Source: Dinoroseobacter sp049800835 (GTDB taxonomy: Bacteria; Pseudomonadota; Alphaproteobacteria; Rhodobacterales; Rhodobacteraceae). Taken from it: DNA of 64,000 nt. A model generated the notes under the pieces. It worked only from the letters and a program-made list of their open reading frames with translations. It did not search any database and was not told where the DNA came from. The DNA lies in assembly GCF_049800835.1 (NCBI RefSeq), contig NZ_JBNAFU010000001.1, positions 992,001-1,056,000 on the forward strand, given 5' to 3'. Position numbers and translations under genes: made by a program. This document shows, one piece after another, positions 17,419 through 25,487 of the stretch; the stretch's first letter is position 1, and each line of letters opens with the position of its first letter.

Positions 17419-17883
17419 ATGAGCGGCTCGATCTACGACAACCTCAAGCAGTTGGGTGGCATGACGACCCTTCCCGACAGCCCAGAAGCGGCGGAACTGG
17501 AGCGTGTGGCGAACCCGCAACCGGATGTGTCGTACACCGTGCGGTTCACGGCACCCGAATTCACGTCGCTTTGCCCGATGACCGGCCAACCCGACTTTGC
17601 GCATCTCGTGATCGACTATGTTCCGGGCGCGTGGCTGGTCGAGAGCAAATCGCTGAAACTGTACCTCGGCGCGTTCCGTAACCACGGCGCGTTTCACGAG
17701 GATTGCACGATCTCGATCGCGCGGCGGCTGGTGACATTCCTGGAACCGAGCTGGCTGCGCATAGGCGGGTACTGGTACCCGCGCGGAGGTATTCCGATTG
17801 ACGTGTTCTGGCAGACCGGCGCGCCACCCGAGGCGGTCTGGATACCGGATCAGGGCGTACCGCCCTATCGCGGACGCGGCTGA
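17419..17883 (+). CDS. queF: NADPH-dependent 7-cyano-7-deazaguanine reductase QueF
   Basis: Protein of 154 aa, the length of type I (unimodular) QueF. It carries the catalytic Cys and Asp in FTSLCPMTGQPDFAHL, the NADPH/substrate motif WLVESKSLKLYLGAFRNHG with the QueF glutamate, and the HEDC element. It reduces preQ0 to preQ1 in queuosine tRNA-modification synthesis in the cytoplasm. It appears to be a single-gene unit with no other queuosine gene nearby. Confidence 0.95.
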   Translation: MSGSIYDNLKQLGGMTTLPDSPEAAELERVANPQPDVSYTVRFTAPEFTSLCPMTGQPDFAHLVIDYVPGAWLVESKSLKLYLGAFRNHGAFHEDCTISIARRLVTFLEPSWLRIGGYWYPRGGIPIDVFWQTGAPPEAVWIPDQGVPPYRGRG

Positions 17884-17896
17884 TCCAGAAAAAAGA

Positions 17897-17915
17897 GCCG
17901 GCCCGTTGGCCCGGC
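17897..17915 (-). terminator. GC hairpin with U-run, terminator of the SGNH hydrolase gene
   Basis: A GC-rich imperfect hairpin (GCCGGCC and GGCCCGGC with a one-base bulge) is followed on the minus strand by a run of T residues (17889-17894 read in reverse). It lies between two convergent stop codons. It should end the minus-strand transcript and may also serve queF. Confidence 0.6.
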
Positions 17916-17940
17916 CCTGAAGTGCGACGCCCCTTGTCCC

Positions 17941-18834
17941 CTAGCTGGCAATGGCCTTGCGACGTCTCAGCCCGCCAACGGCAGCAAGGCCAGTCAGCAA
18001 CAACCAGGCTCCGGCAGGCAGGGGCACCGGTTCTAACGCGGCGCGAACTTCCGCGCCGATGATCGCATGGGCCGCCGAAGTGGGGTGGATCGGATCCCAG
18101 AACGGCGTGTCCGCGCAGTCAACCAGCGGTGAAAGTGTGCACGGGAAAAGGGTTGAGAACCCGAACGACGCCGGGTCAGCCACCGTCGCCCCGGTCAGCG
18201 AGAAAATGTCGATAAAGGTGATATTGACGTCAGTCGGCAAGATGGCCTGTAAGGTCGCATCAAACGCGCTCGACAGCAAAGACGCCTGCTGCTGCAAAGC
18301 CGGCGGAGCGGTGGAGGTCAGGGGAATTTTCCCCAGATCCGGCAGACCGAAGATCAGAAAGTCGCTGACACCATCGCCGATCAGAACGTCGACCTGCGCA
18401 TCGATGGCGAAAGCTGCCGCCTGGGCATTGGCAAGGGTGAAATTGGCAAATGGCGCGTTGATGGGATCGTCCGGCAAAAGGTCATTTCCCCCGAACCAGA
18501 GCGAGACAAGGGGGCGGTCACCCTTGGGTGCTGCGAAGTTTTGGAACTGTGCCACCTGTGCCGCAAGATCGATCGCGCTTGTACCCGCAGCAGTCGCCCC
18601 GCCGGACGCAAGGTTCACGGATGTCTTTCCGGCAACTTCGAACTGCTCAAGCAGCGGGTCGTTCCAAACCGGACCGTTGCTGGAGACAGAGCCCACCGGC
18701 GCGGTGGTGCCGTTGTCGCTCAGACTGTCGCCGAGAATGAACAGACTGGTATAGATGTCAGGTAGTGACTTGGCTGCCGCAGGAAATGCGCTGGCCAGTG
18801 TGAACGTGAAGCAGATCAATCCTGTTTTTATCAT
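17941..18834 (-). CDS. secreted SGNH/GDSL hydrolase with VPLPA-CTERM tail
   Basis: Protein of 297 aa. A signal peptide (about 1-21) is followed by block I LFILGDSLSDNG (catalytic Ser), block III WFGGNDLLPD and block V FWDPIHPTSAAH (Asp and His), so the SGNH machinery is complete. The last 26 residues read VPLPAGAWLLLTGLAAVGGL then RRRK. This is a VPLPA-CTERM signal: motif, helix and basic tail, the alphaproteobacterial variant of PEP-CTERM recognised by exosortase-type enzymes. It is probably a surface or exported esterase/lipase. No exosortase is encoded in this window. Confidence 0.88.
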   Translation of the reverse strand: MIKTGLICFTFTLASAFPAAAKSLPDIYTSLFILGDSLSDNGTTAPVGSVSSNGPVWNDPLLEQFEVAGKTSVNLASGGATAAGTSAIDLAAQVAQFQNFAAPKGDRPLVSLWFGGNDLLPDDPINAPFANFTLANAQAAAFAIDAQVDVLIGDGVSDFLIFGLPDLGKIPLTSTAPPALQQQASLLSSAFDATLQAILPTDVNITFIDIFSLTGATVADPASFGFSTLFPCTLSPLVDCADTPFWDPIHPTSAAHAIIGAEVRAALEPVPLPAGAWLLLTGLAAVGGLRRRKAIAS

Positions 18835-18961
18835 TGAACATCCTCCTAGGTCGCGCAGGCAGTAAACGTCAGGAGTTGATCCGAAACAAGAATTGCTGAC
18901 CCAACGTCACGTGCAGTCTGACGCAGGGTCAAAACACGCATATGACACGCTAAACAGCATA

Positions 18962-18983
18962 GCGGCGCCCCACAGGACGCCGC
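18962..18983 (-). terminator. GC hairpin downstream of the bhc operon
   Basis: GCGGCG (18962-18967) and CGCCGC (18978-18983) can form a 6-bp GC stem with a 10-nt loop. It lies 24 bp after the bhcD stop, within the 172-bp gap before the SGNH gene. The T-run that should follow on the minus strand is weak, so termination is tentative. Confidence 0.35.
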
Positions 18984-19006
18984 CTTGTAAGCTTGTGACA
19001 AACAGC

Positions 19007-19999
19007 TTAGAGGGCGACTTGCGTCGCTTCGCCCGTGGCGACGGCCTGCTCGGCGGCAACGGCCGCCACGGCAAGATCCTGAAGGCCAACCCCCGTGCCG
19101 TCGAACAGGGTGATCTCGTCATCCGAAGTTCGGCCCGGGTGATCACCATTGATGACCATGCCCACTGGCGTCACGTCCGCCTCCGAGATCAATCCCGCGG
19201 CGATGGCATGCTGGGTCTCGCCGATGGTCGTAGACTGCGCAACCTCGTCGGTAAAGAGCGTGGCTTTGGCCACGAGTTCGGTTGAAACCTCCTGCTTGCC
19301 CTTGGTGTCCGTCCCCATGCAGGCCAGGTGGGTGCCAGGCCGGATATAGTGCGCATCGATCAGGGACTCGAATGCAGAGGTGATGGTGATGATCACATCC
19401 GCTTCTGCCCCCAGTTGTTCCCGCTCTACCGCTTCGAATGGAATGCCCAACTCTCCGGCAACCTTGCCGAGGTTCGGGATCATCTCTGGATGGGCATTCC
19501 AGCACACGACTTTTTCGAAATCGCGCTGCTCGACGGCTGCGCGCAGCTGGAAGGTGGACTGATGCCCCGCACCGACCATGCCGAGAACCTTCGCGTCCTT
19601 GCGCGCCAACTGGTCGATGGACACCGCAGATGATGCCGCGGTGCGGATCGCGGTCAGGTAGTTGCCACCAACCAGCGCCTTGAGCTTGCCGGTGTCTGGG
19701 TCGAACAGAAACACCGTCGACTGGTGGTTGATAATGCCCTTGGCCATGTTGTTGGGCCAATAGCCCCCGGCCTTCACGCCCAGGACCATGCCTGCCTTGT
19801 CGAAGCCGGACTTGAAGCCATAAAGGGCATCCTCGTGGCCAATCGCCTCCCGGATGACCGGGAAGTTGTAAGCGTCCCCTCGGGCCATCGCCCCGAATAC
19901 GTCCTTGACGGCATCAAAAGCCAGCGCGCGATCAACGACTTTCTGACAAACCTCTTCCGTGACGATCACGAGACCGTCGGTGTCCAGTTTCTGGAGCAT
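19007..19999 (-). CDS. bhcD: iminosuccinate reductase (beta-hydroxyaspartate cycle)
   Basis: Protein of 330 aa in the ornithine cyclodeaminase/mu-crystallin family, with the dinucleotide-binding motif VLGMVGAGHQSTFQ near residue 135 and substrate-side GGNYLTAIRTAA. In this gene order the member is BhcD, which reduces iminosuccinate to L-aspartate with NADH and closes the beta-hydroxyaspartate cycle. I chose ATG 19999, which has GGGGAGGG upstream. The 13-codon longer frame was not used. It is the last gene of bhcABCD. Ornithine cyclodeaminase activity is the generic alternative, but the neighbours argue against it. Confidence 0.93.
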   Translation of the reverse strand: MLQKLDTDGLVIVTEEVCQKVVDRALAFDAVKDVFGAMARGDAYNFPVIREAIGHEDALYGFKSGFDKAGMVLGVKAGGYWPNNMAKGIINHQSTVFLFDPDTGKLKALVGGNYLTAIRTAASSAVSIDQLARKDAKVLGMVGAGHQSTFQLRAAVEQRDFEKVVCWNAHPEMIPNLGKVAGELGIPFEAVEREQLGAEADVIITITSAFESLIDAHYIRPGTHLACMGTDTKGKQEVSTELVAKATLFTDEVAQSTTIGETQHAIAAGLISEADVTPVGMVINGDHPGRTSDDEITLFDGTGVGLQDLAVAAVAAEQAVATGEATQVAL

Positions 20000-20110
20000 G
20001 GCTGCCCTCCCCTCAGATGGCGGTCCGCTGGCAGGCATAGGGATGCCTCCGGCGGGAGTATTTCAGCAAAGAAGAAGGAGGCGACCTGCGCCCCCTGCTT
20101 CAGGTTTGGC

Positions 20111-21274
20111 TTAGTAGGCCAGACCGCGGGCCGTGACGGGCCACAGCGCCTCGACCTTGCCGCCGCGCACACCGACATACCAATCGTGCACGTTGCAGGT
20201 CGGATCGCAATGCCCGGGCACCAGCTTCAGCTTGTCGTTCACCTTGAGCTTGCCGTCGGGATCCATGATCACACCGTGCTCGTCCGAACATTTGACGTAC
20301 TCGACATCGTCGCGCCCGAAGATGACCGGCAGGCCACTGTCCACCGACTGGGCCTTGAGGCCCGCATCGCAGATCGCCTTGTCTGCTTTCGCATGGCTCA
20401 TGATCGAAGTCAGGATGAACAACGCGTTTTCCCATTCGCCCTGGTCAATGCGGTTGCCATTCTTGTCGAGGATACGCCCGTAATCCGCATCCATGAACGC
20501 ATAGGATCCGCATTGGAGCTCGTTATAGACACCCGAGTTGCCCTCGAAGTAGTAGGAGCCGGTGCCGCCACCCCCAACGATGTCACATTCCAGACCTTCG
20601 GTTTTCAGCGTGTCGACCGCGTCTTTGACCATGGCGACCGCGATATCGATCTTGGCTTTGCGCTCGTCATAGCTGTCGAGGTGTTGCATCGCGCCCTGAT
20701 AGGCCTGCAGCCCCGCAAACTTCAGGCCCGGCGCCGCGTCGATAGCCTTGGCAATTTCAACAACCTCGGGGGTCGTGGTCACACCACAGCGGCCTGCCCC
20801 GCAGTCAATCTCGACCAGGCATTCGATCTGCGTACCATGCTTCTGCGCAGCGGCAGACAGGTCGGCAACGTTTTCGACATCGTCCACGCAGCAGATCGCA
20901 CGGGCGCCCAACCGGGGGATGCGTGCCAGCCTGTCGATTTTGGCCGGGTCGCGCACCTGGTTGGACACCAGGACATCAGTGATGCCACCGCGCGCGAAGG
21001 CCTCGGCCTCGGACACTTTCTGACAGCAAACACCGCAGGCACCGCCCAGTTCCATTTGCATCTTGGCCACATCGACCGACTTGTGCATCTTGCCGTGTAC
21101 GCGGTGCCGGACGCCCATCTCCTTGGCGAACTGCCCCATCTTGGCAACGTTGCGCTCAAGTGCGTCCAAATCCAACACAAGGCATGGCGTCTGGATGTCG
21201 GCCTCGTCCATCCCGATGGCTGCCGGAATGTTGTAGCCGACTTCAAGATCCGCAAATTTTGCTTCTGCGTTCAT
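20111..21274 (-). CDS. bhcC: beta-hydroxyaspartate aldolase
   Basis: Protein of 387 aa in the D-threonine aldolase/DSD1 fold-III PLP family. The PLP lysine is in HGKMHKSVDVAKMQ. The metal-binding His-x-Cys pair is near the C-terminus (PGHCDPTCNVHD), with glycine-rich phosphate binding in DIVGGGGTGSYYFEG. BhcC condenses glyoxylate and glycine to (2R,3S)-beta-hydroxyaspartate. It lies 111 bp upstream of bhcD and starts 15 bp after the bhcB stop. Co-location with bhcA, bhcB and bhcD separates it from plain threonine aldolases. Confidence 0.94.
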   Translation of the reverse strand: MNAEAKFADLEVGYNIPAAIGMDEADIQTPCLVLDLDALERNVAKMGQFAKEMGVRHRVHGKMHKSVDVAKMQMELGGACGVCCQKVSEAEAFARGGITDVLVSNQVRDPAKIDRLARIPRLGARAICCVDDVENVADLSAAAQKHGTQIECLVEIDCGAGRCGVTTTPEVVEIAKAIDAAPGLKFAGLQAYQGAMQHLDSYDERKAKIDIAVAMVKDAVDTLKTEGLECDIVGGGGTGSYYFEGNSGVYNELQCGSYAFMDADYGRILDKNGNRIDQGEWENALFILTSIMSHAKADKAICDAGLKAQSVDSGLPVIFGRDDVEYVKCSDEHGVIMDPDGKLKVNDKLKLVPGHCDPTCNVHDWYVGVRGGKVEALWPVTARGLAY

Positions 21275-21289
21275 GGTGGTTCTCCCCGC

Positions 21290-22264
21290 TTAGCTCATGA
21301 TCCACGGCAGTTTGTCGAGATCGACATTGCCGCCAGTTACGATGACACCGACGCGCTTGCCGGCGAATTTCTCTTTGTTCTTCAGGATGGTGGCGAGCGG
21401 CACGGCGCAGCTCGGCTCCATCACGATCTTCATCCGCTGCCAGGTGAGCTTCATCGCATCGATGATCTCCTGCTCAGACGCGGTCAGGATGTCGGACACA
21501 TGGTTCGACACGAAATGCCATGTCAGATCCTTGAGCGGCACTTTCAAGCCATCGGCAATTGTCACCGGCGCATCATCGGCAATGATGTGCCCGGCCTTGA
21601 AGCTGCGATAGGCATCGTCCGCCTGTTCGGGCTCTGCCGCGATGATTTCGACCTCGGGGGCGATGTTGCTGAGGGTCAGGCAGCAGCCAGAGATCATGCC
21701 CCCCCCGCCGATGGGCGCGATCACCATGTCCAGACCATCTGTCTGCTCCATGAATTCACGCGAACAGGTGCCCTGCCCCGCCACGACACGCGGGTCATTG
21801 TAGGGGTGCACGAATTCCGCACCGGTCCGTTCCTCGACTTCGGCAAACACGGCCTCGCGCGAGGTCGTGGATGGTTCACATTCGGTGATGAGACCGCCAT
21901 ATCCGCGCACTGCGGCTTTCTTCGCCTCTGGCGCCGTGCGCGGCATCACCACATGGCACGGTATACCCCGGCGACCGGCGGCATAGCTGAGAGACAGCGC
22001 GTGGTTGCCTGACGAGTGCGTTGCGACACCGCGTTCTGCCACGTCGTCAGACAAGCCGAACACCGCATTGGAGGCGCCACGGACCTTGAACGCGCCCGCC
22101 TTCTGGAAGTTCTCACATTTGAAGAACAGTTCCGCGCCAACCAGGTCGTTGAAGTAGGAGGAGGTCAGGACGGGCGTGCGATGGATGTAAGGTTTGATCC
22201 GCTCATGCGCCGTCACGACGTCGTCATAGGTCGGGATCACGGCTGGTTCGATGGTATCTTTCAT
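21290..22264 (-). CDS. bhcB: beta-hydroxyaspartate dehydratase
   Basis: Protein of 324 aa resembling threonine/serine dehydratase (fold-II PLP). The PLP lysine is in FQKAGAFKVRGASNAV, the phosphate loop is IAPIGGGGMISGC, and SSGNHALSLSYA is typical of the serine-binding loop. BhcB dehydrates beta-hydroxyaspartate to iminosuccinate. No C-terminal ACT domain is present, as expected for a catabolic member. I chose ATG 22264, with GGGGGAA upstream. The frame runs further to 22426, but that part is antisense of bhcA. Confidence 0.94.
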   Translation of the reverse strand: MKDTIEPAVIPTYDDVVTAHERIKPYIHRTPVLTSSYFNDLVGAELFFKCENFQKAGAFKVRGASNAVFGLSDDVAERGVATHSSGNHALSLSYAAGRRGIPCHVVMPRTAPEAKKAAVRGYGGLITECEPSTTSREAVFAEVEERTGAEFVHPYNDPRVVAGQGTCSREFMEQTDGLDMVIAPIGGGGMISGCCLTLSNIAPEVEIIAAEPEQADDAYRSFKAGHIIADDAPVTIADGLKVPLKDLTWHFVSNHVSDILTASEQEIIDAMKLTWQRMKIVMEPSCAVPLATILKNKEKFAGKRVGVIVTGGNVDLDKLPWIMS

Positions 22265-22283
22265 GGTTTCCCCCGCTCGCCTG

Positions 22284-23474
22284 TCAGGCGGCTTTGGCAA
22301 GGCTCGCGCCTGCGGTTGTGCGATAGAACTGCTGAGCTGCGGCCACCCCTGACCCCAGCGTGATCGGATAGTCGAGATCCGCCATTGCCATTTCAATCGT
22401 CGCGAGGCCGGACAGAACGGTGACATCGGTCAACGCGCCCAGATGGCCGATGCGGAATGCCTTGCCGTTCATCATGCCGAGCCCCACACCAAACGACACA
22501 TCGTATGTCTCGAGGGCATGCGCACAAAGCGCGTTGCTGTCGAAGCCCTCGGGAACGTAGATGGCGCTTACACTGTCGGAGTAAAGCTCCGGGCTCTGCG
22601 CGCACAGGGTCAGTCCCCACGCCTTCACGGCGCGGCGCACACCTTCGGCAAGGCGGTAGTGGCGCGCATACACGTTCTCCAGCCCCTCTTCCTCGAGCAT
22701 GCGCAGGCTTTCTTCGAGGCCAAACATCAATTGGATCGGCGGCGTATAAGGATACCCGCCACCCGCGTTGGCGGTCATCATGTCATCAAAGCTCAGGAAT
22801 GTACGCGGCAGTTGCGCTGTTTCGCGCGCTGCCAAAGCCTTGTCACCGATCGCCATGATGCACATGCCGGTAAACAGCATGAACCCTTTCTGGCTGCCGG
22901 TGATCGCGATATCAACGCCCCAGCCGTCCATGTCGAACGGCATGGACCCGAGAGAGCTCACGCAATCAACGAACAGCAACGCGGGATGGTTCGCTGTGTT
23001 CATCGCACGCCGTACCGCGCCGATGTCAGACCTCACGCCGGTCGCCGTTTCGTTGTGCGTGACAAGGACCGCCTTGATGTTGTGGTCGGTATCTGCGGAG
23101 AGAACTTCGGCGAACCGCTCGGCAGGCGCGCCGGTTCCCCACTCGCATTCAATGATCTGCACGTTCAGGCCATGACGCTCGCACAGGTCGATCCAGCGAT
23201 GGCTGAACATTCCGTAGCGCGCGATCAAAACTGCGTCGCCAGGTGACAGGGTGTTGGACACGGCAGCTTCCCACCCGCCCGTCCCAGAGGCCGGGAAGAA
23301 CAGGATTTCGGCTGCGCTTGTGTTGAAGACCTTGCGCACACCCGCCTTCAGCCGTGGCAACATGTCCGCAAACGCTGGCGACCGGTGGTCCACGGTCTGG
23401 CGATCCATAGCGCGCCGCAGCCGGTCAGGAACGTTCGTCGGTCCGGGAATGAAAATAGGGTTCTGATCGAACAT
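22284..23474 (-). CDS. bhcA: L-aspartate:glyoxylate aminotransferase
   Basis: Protein of 396 aa, class V aminotransferase (serine-glyoxylate/alanine-glyoxylate type). It opens FIPGPTNVPDRLRRAMDR and carries the PLP lysine in IAITGSQKGFMLF. BhcA transaminates glyoxylate with L-aspartate, giving glycine for the aldolase step and releasing oxaloacetate, the net product of the cycle. ATG 23474 has an AAGGAGGA site. It is first in bhcABCD and is separated from divergent bhcR by a very AT-rich 199-bp promoter region. Confidence 0.94.
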   Translation of the reverse strand: MFDQNPIFIPGPTNVPDRLRRAMDRQTVDHRSPAFADMLPRLKAGVRKVFNTSAAEILFFPASGTGGWEAAVSNTLSPGDAVLIARYGMFSHRWIDLCERHGLNVQIIECEWGTGAPAERFAEVLSADTDHNIKAVLVTHNETATGVRSDIGAVRRAMNTANHPALLFVDCVSSLGSMPFDMDGWGVDIAITGSQKGFMLFTGMCIMAIGDKALAARETAQLPRTFLSFDDMMTANAGGGYPYTPPIQLMFGLEESLRMLEEEGLENVYARHYRLAEGVRRAVKAWGLTLCAQSPELYSDSVSAIYVPEGFDSNALCAHALETYDVSFGVGLGMMNGKAFRIGHLGALTDVTVLSGLATIEMAMADLDYPITLGSGVAAAQQFYRTTAGASLAKAA

Positions 23475-23519
23475 GGGCCTTCCTCCTTGTACTTTCTATC
23501 TAGCAGGACGATCCATATT

Positions 23520-23536
23520 TTCCAATTTTTTTGGAA
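23520..23536. promoter_or_regulatory. perfect palindrome in the bhcA-bhcR promoter, candidate BhcR operator
   Basis: TTCCAA (23520-23525) and TTGGAA (23531-23536) are perfect arms around five T residues, 46 bp upstream of bhcA. IclR-family proteins bind palindromic sites of about this size. A 10-bp direct repeat TGTTTTTCAG occurs at 23591-23600 and 23627-23636, nearer bhcR. The whole gap is AT-rich, unlike the flanking genes. Confidence 0.5.
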
Positions 23537-23673
23537 TTATTTTTTATTTTCGAAGTAAATACATCAAGACTATGTTTATATTACTTATTTTGTTTTTCAG
23601 TACACGCTCAAGAATTTTATTGAAAATGTTTTTCAGAGAACAATACTTGTAGCCAAGACCAAGAGGACACGAC

Positions 23674-24522
23674 ATGAACGACCAATCGATTCCCAAACGC
23701 AGGGGGCGCGGGCGCCCGAAGTCAGCCTTTACCGACAGCTCTGCGAGCACGATTCAAGCTCTTGATCGTGGCCTTGCTGTTCTCAGTGCACTGGCGCGGG
23801 ACGGCGGTGGAACTCTGTCGGACATGTCGATGCGGCTTGGAATGCCGGCTTCCACCGCGCACAGGGTGCTTGCCACGCTTGAAAAGCATGGGTTTGTCGA
23901 CATGGACGAAGAAACACAGACGTGGCGCGTGGGGCTCGAAGCGTTCCGTGTCGGCTCAGCCTTCATGCAACGCACAAATCTTCTTGAGGTGGGCAGGTCC
24001 ACAATGCGCGATCTGATGGAACACACCGGCGAGACGGCGAACATGGGCATTCTGGATGCCGATCACGTGGTCTTCATCGGTCAGGTGGAAACGCACAATC
24101 CGATCCGCGCCTTTCATCGTCCGGGCTCCCGCGGGCCAATGCATGCCAGCGGGATCGGCAAGGCGCTTCTGGCCGCGATGTCCGAGCAAGATACCCAGAA
24201 ACTTCTGACACGGACCGGCTTGCAGCAATTCTCACCCAAGACCCTGACCGCACCCGAAGACCTGATGGCCGACCTGTCGGAAACCCGCATCCGGGGATGG
24301 TCGTTCGACGATGAGGAACGGTTTGAAGGCATGAGCTGCGTGGCCGCCGTGATCTATGATGGGTACGGCGAAGCCGTTGCGGGTATCTCCGTGTCCGGCC
24401 CTTCCGCCCGGTTTGCCGCCAGCGCCCTGCCCGGCCTCGGGGAGGCCGTGAAAGCGGCCGCTGCCGAAGTCACGAGCCGGATTGGCGGACAGATGCCAAG
24501 GGCCGCGGTTGCCCCGCCCTAG
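23674..24522 (+). CDS. bhcR: IclR-family regulator of the beta-hydroxyaspartate cycle
   Basis: Protein of 282 aa. An N-terminal basic arm (PKRRGRGRPKSAF) precedes a winged helix (ALDRGLAVLSALARDGGGTL and LGMPASTAHRVLATLEKHGF). The IclR effector domain follows (about 100-270), including RPGSRGPMHASGIGKALLAAM, cited by RGPMHASGIGKALLA. ATG has AGAGGA upstream. BhcR proteins sense glyoxylate and control bhcABCD. The divergent position is the standard one. Its stop shares CTAG with the convergent dppF stop. Confidence 0.93.
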   Translation: MNDQSIPKRRGRGRPKSAFTDSSASTIQALDRGLAVLSALARDGGGTLSDMSMRLGMPASTAHRVLATLEKHGFVDMDEETQTWRVGLEAFRVGSAFMQRTNLLEVGRSTMRDLMEHTGETANMGILDADHVVFIGQVETHNPIRAFHRPGSRGPMHASGIGKALLAAMSEQDTQKLLTRTGLQQFSPKTLTAPEDLMADLSETRIRGWSFDDEERFEGMSCVAAVIYDGYGEAVAGISVSGPSARFAASALPGLGEAVKAAAAEVTSRIGGQMPRAAVAPP

Positions 24523-25487
24523 TCTTCGGCCAAATGACACGCCACACGGGCTCCGCCCAGGCCGCGCAGCTCGGGGCGTTCTTTTGCACAGCGTGCGACT
24601 GCTATCGGACACCGGGGGTGAAATGCACAACCCGTCGGCGGGTTGATCGGGTCGGGGATTTCGCCCTGCGGGGGATCAACCTCGCGCCCGAACCCGTCCA
24701 TGCGCGGCGCCGCCGCCAACAGCATCTGCGTGTACGGATGGCGCGGGGTTTCGAACAGCTCAGCGGGAGAAGCCTCTTCCACCAGGCGCCCCAGATAGAG
24801 AACCCCGATCCGGTCCGCCATATGCTGCACCACGGTCAGGTCATGGCTGATGAACAGATATGTCAGGCCGAACTCGTCCTTCAGATCCGACATCAGGTTC
24901 AAGACCTGCGCCTGAACCGACACGTCCAGCGCGGACGTCGGTTCATCACACACGATCAGCTTAGGTCCCGAGGCCAGTGCACGCGCGATACATATCCGCT
25001 GCCTTTGCCCGCCGGAGAACTCGTGGGGGAATTTCAGGGCATCCTCTGCAGCCAGACCCACCTGCTCCAGCAGACGTTCAGCCAGTCCGGTTACATCCCC
25101 CCCCCGCGCCGAAACCGGCTCGTTGATGATATCGCGCACCCGCCAGCGGGGATTGAGGCTCGCGAACGGGTCCTGAAAGATCATCTGAATGTCGGAACGC
25201 ACCGCATCCAGCTTGTCAGCATCGCTCTCGCGCGCAAGATCCGTGCCGTTGATCTCAACTCCGCCTTCCGACGGCGGCAGCAGCCCCACCACCATCTTGC
25301 CGATCGTCGACTTGCCCGAACCACTCTCGCCGACCAGGGCGTAGATCGTGCGGTTTTCGACATCGAAGGACACATCCGAAACCGCGGTCAGAATGGCTTT
25401 GGGCAGACGCTCCAGCATGCGGTTCAACCAGGGCTTTGAGACATCGAAGCGTCTGCTGAGGTTCTTGACGGAGACGAGCGTGGTCAT
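24519..25487 (-). CDS. dppF: dipeptide/oligopeptide ABC transporter ATPase, DppF-like
   Basis: Protein of 322 aa. Walker A is GESGSGKSTIGK, signature FSGGQRQRICIARA, Walker B LIVCDEPTSALDVSV and switch FISHDLTVV. The C-terminal oligopeptide-type extension has a Cys-rich tail (PTGCAFHPRCPIAVARC). It pairs with the DppD-like ATPase, whose stop its ATG overlaps by 4 bp. Together they energise import through DppBC. The family also transports nickel, heme precursors and opines, so peptide specificity is not proven. Confidence 0.9.
   Translation of the reverse strand: MTTLVSVKNLSRRFDVSKPWLNRMLERLPKAILTAVSDVSFDVENRTIYALVGESGSGKSTIGKMVVGLLPPSEGGVEINGTDLARESDADKLDAVRSDIQMIFQDPFASLNPRWRVRDIINEPVSARGGDVTGLAERLLEQVGLAAEDALKFPHEFSGGQRQRICIARALASGPKLIVCDEPTSALDVSVQAQVLNLMSDLKDEFGLTYLFISHDLTVVQHMADRIGVLYLGRLVEEASPAELFETPRHPYTQMLLAAAPRMDGFGREVDPPQGEIPDPINPPTGCAFHPRCPIAVARCAKERPELRGLGGARVACHLAED

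Noticed and set aside
19724..22012. A 762-residue plus-strand open frame across the bhc genes
   Set aside because: It is antisense to three well-supported enzymes. Long antisense frames are expected in GC-rich DNA. It has no domain, ribosome site or sensible codon use.
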